DNA from: an uncultured Candidatus Poseidoniales archaeon
Lineage (GTDB): Archaea; Thermoplasmatota; Poseidoniia; Poseidoniales; Poseidoniaceae
Length of the DNA stretch: 41,487 nt
NCBI GenBank assembly: GCA_905182125.1
Contig: CAJJAV010000028.1
Span: forward strand, 1 to 41,487
Reading direction: 5' to 3'
Made by a program: the position numbers and the translations under genes. Positions 25,733 to 33,106 of this stretch are shown here, piece after piece. Each line of letters opens with the position of its first letter. The first letter of the stretch is position 1. The notes below the pieces were generated by a model. That model was not told the DNA's origin, did no database searches, and saw only the letters and a program-made list of their open reading frames with translations.

Positions 25733-26598
25733 ATGAGGTTGGCAACTTCGCAGTATTTTTTTTTGAAAATGAAATATTTAGGGCGGCTTGAAGGCGGTCT
25801 TGCAAATCTTTCAATCTTCTTTAGCGAAAGCATGTGGCCTCCGAACTGGAGCGTTCTCGAAGCCCGCTCTTACCCTGTATGTGACGAAAAAATCGAATTT
25901 TTCTGCTCGGTTGGCTACTTGGGTATGATGGAGACGCTGAAGATTGCTTTTGTCTCAACCATCCTCGGGTTTGTAGGGGCCATTTGCCTTTCATCCCTAG
26001 CAGCACGCAACCTTACGCCGCTTTACATCTCCATCCCTATTCGGGTATTCCTTTCAGCCGTACGAAGTCTGCCGAGTTTGCTTTGGGCCATTCTGTTTGT
26101 GATCGTTCTCGGTTTTGGTCCGCTTTCTGGTGTCCTCGCCATGACGTTCTACACCGTTGGTTACTTGGGTAAACTTCAGTATGAGGTGTTTGAAGGTATG
26201 GAGAGCGCTCCGCTGGAAGCCGGTCGTGCCATGGGTTTGTGTCGTCCAGCATGTTTGCCTTCGTTGTCGTTCCTGAGACCAGCAATCATCTGCTGAGTCA
26301 GATGATGTTTATGTTTGAGTACAACGTTCGTCACGGGTCAGTGATCGGTATTGTAGGCGCCGGTGGTATTGGTTATTACATCAATAATTACCTTCAATTC
26401 CAAATGTATGACAAGGTGTTCTCCCTGCTCATTATCATCTTCCTAGTGGTTGTGATCATTGATTTCATTTCGATGGGGGTTCGCTCCTTCGTCAATGAAA
26501 AAGGGGACGTGCGCCGGCCATCATGGCTTACTGTGATGTTGCCAGGCAAAAAAGCAGCGCAAATCCATCACGGCATTGTCGCAGAAGACGAGGATTGA
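25733..26598 (+). pseudogene. PhnE-type phosphonate/phosphate ABC permease, 5'-truncated and frameshifted
   Basis: Two frames together give one PhnE-like permease. Frame one (25733 to a stop at 26296) has METLKIAFVSTILGF, the AARN segment and the EAA-type loop ending EAGRAMGL. Frame two carries on from about 26239 with VVVPE, FMFEYNVRHGSVIGIVGAGGIGYYI and the last helix. Removing two bases from a TGTG run at about 26238-26241 would restore GRAMGLSSSMF and join them. The first membrane helix expected in PhnE is also missing: the frame begins only 3 bp after the previous gene, next to a run of nine Ts. No phnC or phnD gene is nearby. Decay is likeliest; an assembly error at the TGTG site is possible. 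Confidence 0.75.
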
Positions 26599-26601
26599 TG
26601 T

Positions 26602-26817
26602 TCATTCTGCAGCGATGTGAAGTGCACCGTTTTTGTAGAACACCTGTATGCGATCTGGAACCTTGCGAGTGAGCGCTGCGACGGCTTCGTAGATCTCATC
26701 TTGCTTGACCTTGAACGAACGTGCAGCCTTTGCGGTTGACCAATCAACCGTTTCAAAATCAGACTGTCGAATCCATTCAAAGAGCCGAGCTTCCAATTCA
26801 GTCAATTCTTCCGCCAT
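26602..26817 (-). CDS. Small winged-helix-like protein
   Basis: The protein has 71 residues. The pattern is helix (LEARLFEWIRQS), a turn with VDWSTAKAARSF, a recognition-like helix (QDEIYEAVAALTRK) and a two-strand wing (IQVFYKNGALHI), a typical winged-helix DNA- or RNA-binding fold. It has no other domain. A regulator or nucleic-acid-binding accessory role is inferred from fold only. It ends 3 bp from the convergent permease pseudogene. Confidence 0.7.
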   Translation of the reverse strand: MAEELTELEARLFEWIRQSDFETVDWSTAKAARSFKVKQDEIYEAVAALTRKVPDRIQVFYKNGALHIAAE

Positions 26818-26871
26818 GGTTCTCGCATGGGGACTTAGGTGAAAACAACACCGATTGAGAAGTAAGGTTGT

Positions 26872-27870
26872 TCAATGGAGAGCGACCATTCGTCGGCAGC
26901 ACTCTTCGGGTTCAATGTAACCATCCAAGAGGGTGTTGAGTGCTTTGGTGAATGGTATCTGGATGTTGAGTGCTTCTGCCCGTTCACCAAACATTCGAGC
27001 AGCACGAACGCCTTCTGCAACCATGTGCATCTCCTCAAGCGCTTGGTCCAATGTAAGACCAGTCCCCAACTTTTCACCCATGGAACGGTTTCGACCGTGC
27101 GGTGAAGTTGCAGTCACATACAAGTCACCCAGTCCTGCTGGGCCGAACGCGACTTCTGCACGTGCACCAAGTTGAGGCAAAAGCAAGCATCCTTCTTTGA
27201 ATCCAGCCATGAAAATTGCAGCCTTGAGGTTGTCTCCACCAAGGGTTCCGACCTGCTTCAACCCGTCGACTAAGCCGCAAGCAAGGGCGACAACGTTCTT
27301 GAATGCCCCCCAAAGTTCTGCACCTGCTGGATCTGCTGCTGGATGAAGAATGAACGTTTGCGTCGTCAGCGTTGAAGCCAAATGTTGAGCCACTGAAACA
27401 TCTTCGCTTGCGACAAGAGCGGTTGTCATCACGCCGGCAGCAGCTTCTGGAGCAATGGTTGGTCCAGTCACAACAGCGAGCGGATTGTTCTTTTTCGCTG
27501 CTTTCAGTTTTTCATGGATGGCTTGTGAAATGAGTTGGTTGCCGGGTGCAAGGCCTTTCGCCAAGTCAAGAAGAACATGGCCTGGACGCAGGTGAGGTAT
27601 GATTTGGTCAACGACATCCAAAATCACAGAGGATGGCACGGCGAGCACGACGATTTCAACGCCTTCCAATACCTCTTCGATGTGCATGGTTGCTTCCATG
27701 CCCTCAACGGGGTACTCCGGGAGGTATTTGCGATTGACACCGTCCATGGTGATCGACTCGTAGACCTCTTGTTCAATCGTCCAACCTTTGACGCTATGGC
27801 CGTCAGCCAGCCACATACGAGCGATAGCCGTTCCCCAGTTTCCAAGTCCAAGAATTCCAATATGTGCCAT
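26872..27870 (-). CDS. gpsA: NAD(P)-dependent glycerol-3-phosphate dehydrogenase
   Basis: The protein has 332 residues, the usual GpsA length. It reduces dihydroxyacetone phosphate to sn-glycerol 3-phosphate. The Rossmann fingerprint GILGLGNWGTAIA (about 4-16) is followed by LAVPSSV, LAKGLAP, VTGPTIAPE and the catalytic region with AELWGAFKNVVALACG (Lys of FKN), GDNLKAAIF and GPAGLGDLYVTATSPHGRNR. This is the bacterial-type enzyme, making the glycerol phosphate isomer opposite to that used in classical archaeal lipids. The ATG at 27870 is preferred over an upstream TTG at 27879. It lies 101 bp downstream of the endonuclease IV-like gene on the same strand. Confidence 0.95.
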   Translation of the reverse strand: MAHIGILGLGNWGTAIARMWLADGHSVKGWTIEQEVYESITMDGVNRKYLPEYPVEGMEATMHIEEVLEGVEIVVLAVPSSVILDVVDQIIPHLRPGHVLLDLAKGLAPGNQLISQAIHEKLKAAKKNNPLAVVTGPTIAPEAAAGVMTTALVASEDVSVAQHLASTLTTQTFILHPAADPAGAELWGAFKNVVALACGLVDGLKQVGTLGGDNLKAAIFMAGFKEGCLLLPQLGARAEVAFGPAGLGDLYVTATSPHGRNRSMGEKLGTGLTLDQALEEMHMVAEGVRAARMFGERAEALNIQIPFTKALNTLLDGYIEPEECCRRMVALH

Positions 27871-27971
27871 AGCGAACAAGGTGAACGCTGTCCACTTCGT
27901 TTATCTTGATTCCCACGATTAACGTTGCCACGACGGGGATTTAACGAGCCAATTCAAGGCTCCGAAGCCCT

Positions 27972-29201
27972 TCAGAAGAGGTCGTCGTCTTCTTCTTCAA
28001 AATCAAAGACGTCGGTGTTCTTTTCTTCTGCTTTGCTTGCCTTCTTCTTTGGCGCCTTCTTTGCAGGCTTTTCTGTTTCAGCAACAGGTTCAGCCACTGC
28101 TTCAGCAGCAGGTTCGGCTCCTGGTTCAGCATCGGTTTCAGCCATTGCTTCAACAACAGGTTCGGCCACTGGCTCGGCATCTGTTTCAGCGGGTGCTTGA
28201 GCATCGTCTGGGAGGAGTGCTGCAAGTTGGGCTTCCTTTGCAGCAAGGACAGCGGGTGTGGTTCCTGTTTGTGCAGAGAGTGCACGGCGACGATCTTCTC
28301 GGGCCTTCCGCTCAAGTTGGCGGTGCTTTGACTTCTCAATGCTCTGGAGCATGTACATTGCATCGTGTTCCAAGAGTGGGGAATCAGAGATGAGGGTAAT
28401 GTCCAACCAGCCACCGTCTTCGACAATGAATTCAGCGAGGGGTTCGAAATTCAAATCTGATTTCTTGATTTGAGTGTAATGCATTGCGTTCCCAGTGCGG
28501 TGTTCAACGCCGGAGAAGTGGCAATAGAATTCCTTGGTCCCAATTGTTTCGCGAACCTGGTCGAACAATTCACCATAATCTTCCGAAGTTCGCATTTTTC
28601 CATGGCCCCGTGCGTGGATGTGTGCAATGTTCAACACTGGGATTGTGCCTTCAACGTGATTGACAACTTCGAGAACCTCTTCGAGGCTCCCCCACAGTTC
28701 TTGACGGCCTGAGGTTTCAATACCGATCTTTGAAGGGGTGCCGTTTTTGATCCAAGGGAACACTGGGAATTCATCTTCATCGTCATGCCAGATTTCTGCG
28801 ACCCTGTCAACAACACCTGCGAACACATTTGCCACTTGCTCATTTGCTGCCGAGCCGGGGCTCATGCCGCCGTAATGGCCAGCGTGGAGGGTGATGTGTC
28901 GAGCATTAATGGTGCGCGCAGCCTGAAGCGTTGATTCGATTTTGGCGAGAGAGCGTCCACGCTCAACTCTGTTGCCGAGCAATTCAGAGTAGTATGGGCC
29001 GTGAATGTTCATCTCGAACTCGGTTTTGTTTGCCAAGACACCGGCTTGCCAGTACTGTTCGAAGTGATTTGGCGCAACCATGCGCACAGTTTGAACTTCC
29101 ATGGTTTCAAGTCCAAGGGAGATGATGTCATCCATTCCTTCAACAATTGTTCGTCCTTTACATGACAAAGGAACGCCTGCGGGTCCGAGTTTTACTGGCA
29201 T
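27972..29201 (-). CDS. Endonuclease IV-like TIM-barrel protein with low-complexity tail
   Basis: The protein has 409 residues. Residues 1-285 form the xylose-isomerase-like/endonuclease IV barrel. Metal-site residues seen are His67 (NIHGPY), His106 (LHAGH), Glu162 (IETSG), His194 (AHIHARGHG), His228 (CHFSG) and His241. Three canonical ligands appear changed: Asn191 replaces Asp179 of the E. coli enzyme, Ala239 replaces Asp229 and Asp273 replaces Glu261. A basic helix follows (KHRQLERKAREDRRR), then an Ala/Glu/Pro/Val-rich stretch, a Lys-rich stretch and an acidic end. AP-site cleavage is the family role; the changed ligands make the exact chemistry uncertain. GGGGA lies 8 nt before the ATG. 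Confidence 0.85.
   Translation of the reverse strand: MPVKLGPAGVPLSCKGRTIVEGMDDIISLGLETMEVQTVRMVAPNHFEQYWQAGVLANKTEFEMNIHGPYYSELLGNRVERGRSLAKIESTLQAARTINARHITLHAGHYGGMSPGSAANEQVANVFAGVVDRVAEIWHDDEDEFPVFPWIKNGTPSKIGIETSGRQELWGSLEEVLEVVNHVEGTIPVLNIAHIHARGHGKMRTSEDYGELFDQVRETIGTKEFYCHFSGVEHRTGNAMHYTQIKKSDLNFEPLAEFIVEDGGWLDITLISDSPLLEHDAMYMLQSIEKSKHRQLERKAREDRRRALSAQTGTTPAVLAAKEAQLAALLPDDAQAPAETDAEPVAEPVVEAMAETDAEPGAEPAAEAVAEPVAETEKPAKKAPKKKASKAEEKNTDVFDFEEEDDDLF
28074..28200. repeat. Imperfect low-complexity repeat in the endonuclease IV-like gene
   Basis: Degenerate repeats of TTCAGC/TTCGGC-type hexamers code for Ala-Glu-Pro-Val runs in the protein tail. They look like replication-slippage products and are much less regular than the array at 19291. 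Confidence 0.6.
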
Positions 29202-29347
29202 AATTTGCTTCCCCGCAGGTCTAGGCCAAGGGACCTCCTATGATAATCCCTTTCCGTTGGCTGTCCGCAAATTCTTGCGGTTTCAGCGCCCCTATGAACG
29301 ACGATACCATACGACCCTTCATGAACTCCACCCGGTGAGCAGCAGGC

Positions 29348-30055
29348 ATGGACGAGCAGGTTCAAGCAGCAGTCAATGCCTTCAAAAACGGACAACCAGT
29401 CTGCCTTTTCGACTCTGAAAAGCGCGAAGGCGAAACCGATTTGTTGTTCCCCGGCCAGTCTGCAGAGGCCGCGACGATGCGTCAATTGCGTCTCGATTGT
29501 GGTGGTTTGTTGTTCTTAGCAATCGGTCACGATGTTGGCGAGCGATTTTCGCTTCCGTTTTTACAAGATCTCCACACTCATCCAAGCCTCATGGAAGAGT
29601 ATGAAGTCCTCACCCAATTGGTAACCAATGATCTTCGATATGATTCACGTTCGGCGTTCACCCTTTCGCTGAATCATCGAAACACCTACACGGGAATCAC
29701 CGACCACGATCGGGCCCTGACGACACGTCGCTTCGCAGAACTGACGGGAGAACTGGTCGAGGCTGGCATCGAAGGTAAAGCTGCACAAGTTGCGCTTGGT
29801 GAAGAATTCCGAACCCCAGGTCACATTCCAGTCTGCCGAGAAACCGAAGGCGGGCTCGCTCGCCGCCAAGGTCACACTGAACTTGCTGTTGGCTTGGCTC
29901 GGCTCGCCGGAATGACTCCAGTCGTGATTGGAGCAGAGATGCTTCAACCCGATGGCGACCATGCACTCTCTGTTGATGATGCACGAACTTGGGCTCAGGA
30001 GCGAAACATTCCTTTCCTCGAAGGTGCACAACTTATTGATGCACTTGAAGTTTGA
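29348..30055 (+). CDS. ribB: 3,4-dihydroxy-2-butanone-4-phosphate synthase
   Basis: The protein has 235 residues and makes the four-carbon precursor of riboflavin from ribulose 5-phosphate. Family motifs are KREGETDLLF (25-34, the acidic Mg2+ loop), YTGITDHDRALT, GHIPV and GGLARRQGHTELAVGLARLAG. A GGTGAG stretch lies 8 nt before the ATG. It is the first gene of a four-gene flavin operon and ends 50 bp before ribL. No FMN riboswitch pattern is seen in the 146-bp upstream gap; a 14-codon leader frame ends inside the Shine-Dalgarno site. Confidence 0.93.
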   Translation: MDEQVQAAVNAFKNGQPVCLFDSEKREGETDLLFPGQSAEAATMRQLRLDCGGLLFLAIGHDVGERFSLPFLQDLHTHPSLMEEYEVLTQLVTNDLRYDSRSAFTLSLNHRNTYTGITDHDRALTTRRFAELTGELVEAGIEGKAAQVALGEEFRTPGHIPVCRETEGGLARRQGHTELAVGLARLAGMTPVVIGAEMLQPDGDHALSVDDARTWAQERNIPFLEGAQLIDALEV

Positions 30056-30105
30056 AAACAGCCGGTAGAACCTTGTGCAGATGCATCTTGACGGGAAATG
30101 GTGAG

Positions 30106-30558
30106 ATGATGAAGCGCGTTATGGCGGTTGGTGTGTTTGACCTCTTGCATGCGGGTCATTTGCATTACATGGAACAGGCCAAAGCTCTTGGCGATCATTT
30201 GACCGTCGTTGTGGCGCATGACGATACTGTGCGAATGCGAAAGCATGAACCCGTGACTGGCCAAGACCTCCGACTTCGAATGGTTCAAGGTCTGAAACCC
30301 GTTGACTCAGCGGTGATTGGAAATTCCCCCGACGTCCCTATTTTTGATATTCTTCCTGTGATTAATCCTGATATTATTGCGCTTGGATACGATCAAGAAC
30401 ACGCTGAAGATCGAATCCGTGCCAAACTGATCGAATTAGGGTATGACAACATCGAGGTCACCCGTGTTGAAGGTCTCTCTGAAGATTTGGATGGGACACG
30501 GAAAATTATTGCTCGCATTCTCGCACGGGCACAATCGAAGAACGGAGATGAGGATTGA
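30106..30558 (+). CDS. ribL: Archaeal-type FAD synthetase (nucleotidyltransferase)
   Basis: The protein has 150 residues. It adenylates FMN to FAD. The cytidylyltransferase fold shows VGVFDLLHAGH (HxGH motif) near the N-terminus, then VVVAHDDTV, PVTGQDLRLRMV, LGYDQ and a basic end. This matches the archaeal RibL family (about 150 residues) more than the large bacterial RibF. Starts at 30106 and 30109 are adjacent and not distinguishable. Its stop overlaps the ribE ATG by one base (TGATG), and the gene is the second of the flavin operon. Confidence 0.88.
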   Translation: MMKRVMAVGVFDLLHAGHLHYMEQAKALGDHLTVVVAHDDTVRMRKHEPVTGQDLRLRMVQGLKPVDSAVIGNSPDVPIFDILPVINPDIIALGYDQEHAEDRIRAKLIELGYDNIEVTRVEGLSEDLDGTRKIIARILARAQSKNGDED

Positions 30559-31166
30559 TGTTCACAGGGATCGTTCAGGGGACTGGGAGGGTCATTTCCC
30601 TCATCGAAGGCGAGGCCATCCGAACGCTTGTCATCGAACTCCCAAACGTCGAGAACTTAGCCATTGGAGCCAGCGTCGCCATCAATGGCGTTTGCCTGAC
30701 TGCAACAGGGATGGACGGCACGAACGTTCATTTTGATGTGATTCCAGAAACACTTCAACGAACAAACATTGGTGAACTGGAAATCGACCATGCGGTCAAT
30801 GTAGAGCGATCGCTTTCTTTTGGTGATGAAATCGGCGGGCATCTCCTCTCGGGCCACATCATGGGGACCGGTTTGATCCAGTCTGCTGAAGCCTTGGGGG
30901 AGGGCATGAACTTCGAAATCCTAGTGCCCACCGACCTCCGTAAATACATTCTCGAAAAAGGCTACATCGGCGTTGACGGCATCTCACTCACCGTTGGAGC
31001 GGTAGAGGATGGATGCTTTGCTCTTCATATCATTCCAGAGACACTTCGACTCACCACGCTGGGCCATCACGGCATTGGCGATGCGGTGAATTTGGAAATC
31101 GATTCAACAACCCAAACCATCGTGGCAACGGTTGAACGGTACCTGTCACAGGAAAAAGGGGCTTGA
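30558..31166 (+). CDS. ribE: Riboflavin synthase, bacterial two-domain type
   Basis: The protein has 202 residues. It joins two lumazines to give riboflavin. The N-terminal MFTGIVQGTG and the internally repeated lumazine-binding domains (GHLLSGHIMGTG near residue 97; the second domain from about 100) are those of the bacterial/eukaryotic trimeric enzyme. Most archaea use an unrelated riboflavin synthase (RibC, homologous to lumazine synthase), so this copy was probably acquired by transfer. It is coupled to ribL by a one-base overlap. Confidence 0.95.
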   Translation: MFTGIVQGTGRVISLIEGEAIRTLVIELPNVENLAIGASVAINGVCLTATGMDGTNVHFDVIPETLQRTNIGELEIDHAVNVERSLSFGDEIGGHLLSGHIMGTGLIQSAEALGEGMNFEILVPTDLRKYILEKGYIGVDGISLTVGAVEDGCFALHIIPETLRLTTLGHHGIGDAVNLEIDSTTQTIVATVERYLSQEKGA

Positions 31167-31170
31167 AAAA

Positions 31171-31569
31171 ATGACACACTCGATTGCTATAGTCTGTGGT
31201 TCATTCCACAAAGATGAGATTGAACGCATGCTGGAATGGGCAAAGGAAGAAGCAAGCAAGCATGATTTGGTGGTCGATGAAGTGGTTTGGGTGCCTGGCG
31301 CAATGGAAGTCCCACTCGCCATCGACCGTCTGCTTGCCGATGATACAATCGATGGAGTTGCTTGTTTAGGCATCATTGAAAGGGGCCAAACCCAACACGG
31401 CCTGGCTATGGGTCAGGCGGTCATCAAATCGATTATCGAACTCCAACTGGTTCACGAAAAGCCAGTCGGTCTAGGAATCATTGGACCCGGTGCTGATCCC
31501 GAACACATTGAACCCCGCCTCGAACCACACGCTCGAGCTGCAGTCGCAGCGGTGGGCGCTATGCTGTGA
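31171..31569 (+). CDS. ribH: 6,7-dimethyl-8-ribityllumazine synthase
   Basis: The protein has 132 residues. It condenses the four-carbon unit from RibB with the aminopyrimidine to form lumazine. Motifs are GSFHKDEIERML, PGAMEVPLA, GIIERGQTQHGLAMG (His at the catalytic position) and GLGIIGPG. It starts 4 bp after the ribE stop and is the last gene of the operon. The length and the GQTQHG loop fit short archaeal lumazine synthases. Confidence 0.93.
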   Translation: MTHSIAIVCGSFHKDEIERMLEWAKEEASKHDLVVDEVVWVPGAMEVPLAIDRLLADDTIDGVACLGIIERGQTQHGLAMGQAVIKSIIELQLVHEKPVGLGIIGPGADPEHIEPRLEPHARAAVAAVGAML

Positions 31570-31700
31570 CTGCTCATTGCTTGAATCAGGGTATTTTTGA
31601 CGAATTCTTGACCAAGAGCACCATCGACAATTTGATGTAAACAAATGTGAATGTTCAAGTGATGACGCCCACCCATCGAAATTTGCTGGAGACCAACATC

Positions 31701-32630
31701 ATGTCTGAAATACAGAATCTCATCATCATCGGTTCGGGCCCTGCAGGCTACACAGCCGGTCTCTATTCCGCTCGTGCAATGCTTAAACCACTCATGTTTG
31801 CAGGCTACATGTCAGGTGGTCAGTTGATGCTTACTTCCGACGTTGAGAACTTTCCAGGCTACCCACAAGGCATCGGCGGTCCGGAGATGATGATCGAACT
31901 TCGAGAACAAGCCGAACGGTTTGGTTTGGAAGTCCGGGATCAAAATGTTGAATCAGTGGATCTTTCCGAACGCCCATACAAAGTGGTTGTCGAAGGCGAA
32001 ACATTCCTCACCCACTCCATCATTGTCTGCACGGGAGCAGAATCTATTTGGCTCAACGCTCCTGGTGAAGAGGAACAGAAAGGTCGTGGCATTTCCACCT
32101 GCGCTACATGCGATGGGGCGTTCTTCCGTGATGAAGAAGTCATGGTCATCGGCGGTGGCGATTCGGCGTGTGAAGAAGCAACGTTCCTCACCAGATTCGC
32201 ATCGAAAGTGACCCTTGTCCACCGTAGGGACGTGTTCAAGGCATCAACCATCATGTACGAAAGAGCAGCCAATCATAAAAAAATAGAAATCAAAACATTC
32301 AGGCAAGTCCAATCTTGGAATTCTGATGAAAAAGGCCTCACTGGGGCAGTTTTGGTCGATCCTCGGGACGGCAGCACAGAGACAATTAATGTAACTGGAG
32401 CTTTTATCGCCATTGGTCACAAACCAATCACAGGCTTCCTCGGCGGGCAAGTCGAAACAGATTCCGAAGGTTACATTCTTCACAAAGAGCACACCATGAC
32501 CTCAGTAGACGGTGTGTTTGCAGCAGGCGATGTTGTTGATACACGCTACAAACAAGCCATCACCGCTGCTGGAATGGGATGTCAAGCAGCAATTGACCTC
32601 GAAAAGTGGTTGGAAAGTAACGATCTGTGA
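31701..32630 (+). CDS. trxB: Thioredoxin reductase
   Basis: The protein has 309 residues. It transfers electrons from NADPH through FAD to a CxxC pair. The FAD site IIGSGPAGYTAGLYSAR is at about 8-24, the redox pair is Cys134/Cys137 in STCATCDGAFF, the NADPH fingerprint GGGDSACEEA is at about 152-161, and the C-terminal FAD motif GVFAAGDVVDTRYKQAITAAGMGC closes the fold. GGAGA lies 10 nt before the ATG at 31701, which excludes the longer frame. The target may be the glutaredoxin-like protein at 2167 or a thioredoxin outside the window. Confidence 0.95.
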   Translation: MSEIQNLIIIGSGPAGYTAGLYSARAMLKPLMFAGYMSGGQLMLTSDVENFPGYPQGIGGPEMMIELREQAERFGLEVRDQNVESVDLSERPYKVVVEGETFLTHSIIVCTGAESIWLNAPGEEEQKGRGISTCATCDGAFFRDEEVMVIGGGDSACEEATFLTRFASKVTLVHRRDVFKASTIMYERAANHKKIEIKTFRQVQSWNSDEKGLTGAVLVDPRDGSTETINVTGAFIAIGHKPITGFLGGQVETDSEGYILHKEHTMTSVDGVFAAGDVVDTRYKQAITAAGMGCQAAIDLEKWLESNDL

Positions 32631-32672
32631 AAACGCCGTTCCTTTTATTTCATCGAGCACTGTGCCAGATTT

Positions 32673-33095
32673 ATGCAGCCAGCTCAACAACCACCTCAAG
32701 GGTTCCAATGGGACCCAAGCACAGGTCAAAGTGGACCAGTGCAAAATCAAATGATTCAAGGTCAAGTTCCAACGGTTCCAACCGTTCCAAATTATGCCAC
32801 ACCAATGACGGGGGGCGGTCTTCACGGTCCTCCTCCGTCTACAAACGCCACTGTAGCGCTTGTCATCTCACTTGTTGGAATCGTCGGTGGATTATTTTTA
32901 GGGATTCCTGCCTTGTTTTCGATTGTATCATTGCTCATGGCGAACAGCGCTCTTAAGATCACCACACAGTACCCAAACCATCCTGATCACGGAGTGGCAA
33001 AGGCTGCTCAAATTCTTTCATGGATTGTGATTGGAATCATGCTGGCAGGTGTCTTTGTTATTGTCATGTTTATTCTCTTTTTGTCAACCCTTTGA
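32673..33095 (+). CDS. DUF4190-type small membrane protein
   Basis: The protein has 140 residues. The first about 55 are Gln/Pro/Gly-rich and disordered. Two membrane helices follow (about 60-90 with ALVISLVGIVGGLFLGIP, and 113-138 with ILSWIVIGIMLAGVFVIVMF), separated by a short loop with HGVAKAAQ. This is the DUF4190 layout; the function is unknown. It lies between trxB and the MoeB-like gene, 11 bp upstream of the latter. Confidence 0.8.
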   Translation: MQPAQQPPQGFQWDPSTGQSGPVQNQMIQGQVPTVPTVPNYATPMTGGGLHGPPPSTNATVALVISLVGIVGGLFLGIPALFSIVSLLMANSALKITTQYPNHPDHGVAKAAQILSWIVIGIMLAGVFVIVMFILFLSTL

Positions 33096-33106
33096 TGGTG
33101 TAATCA

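Noticed and set aside
29202-29347. FMN riboswitch before ribB
   Set aside because: The conserved six-stem FMN element is not recognisable and the gap is too short after allowing for the divergent gene's promoter.
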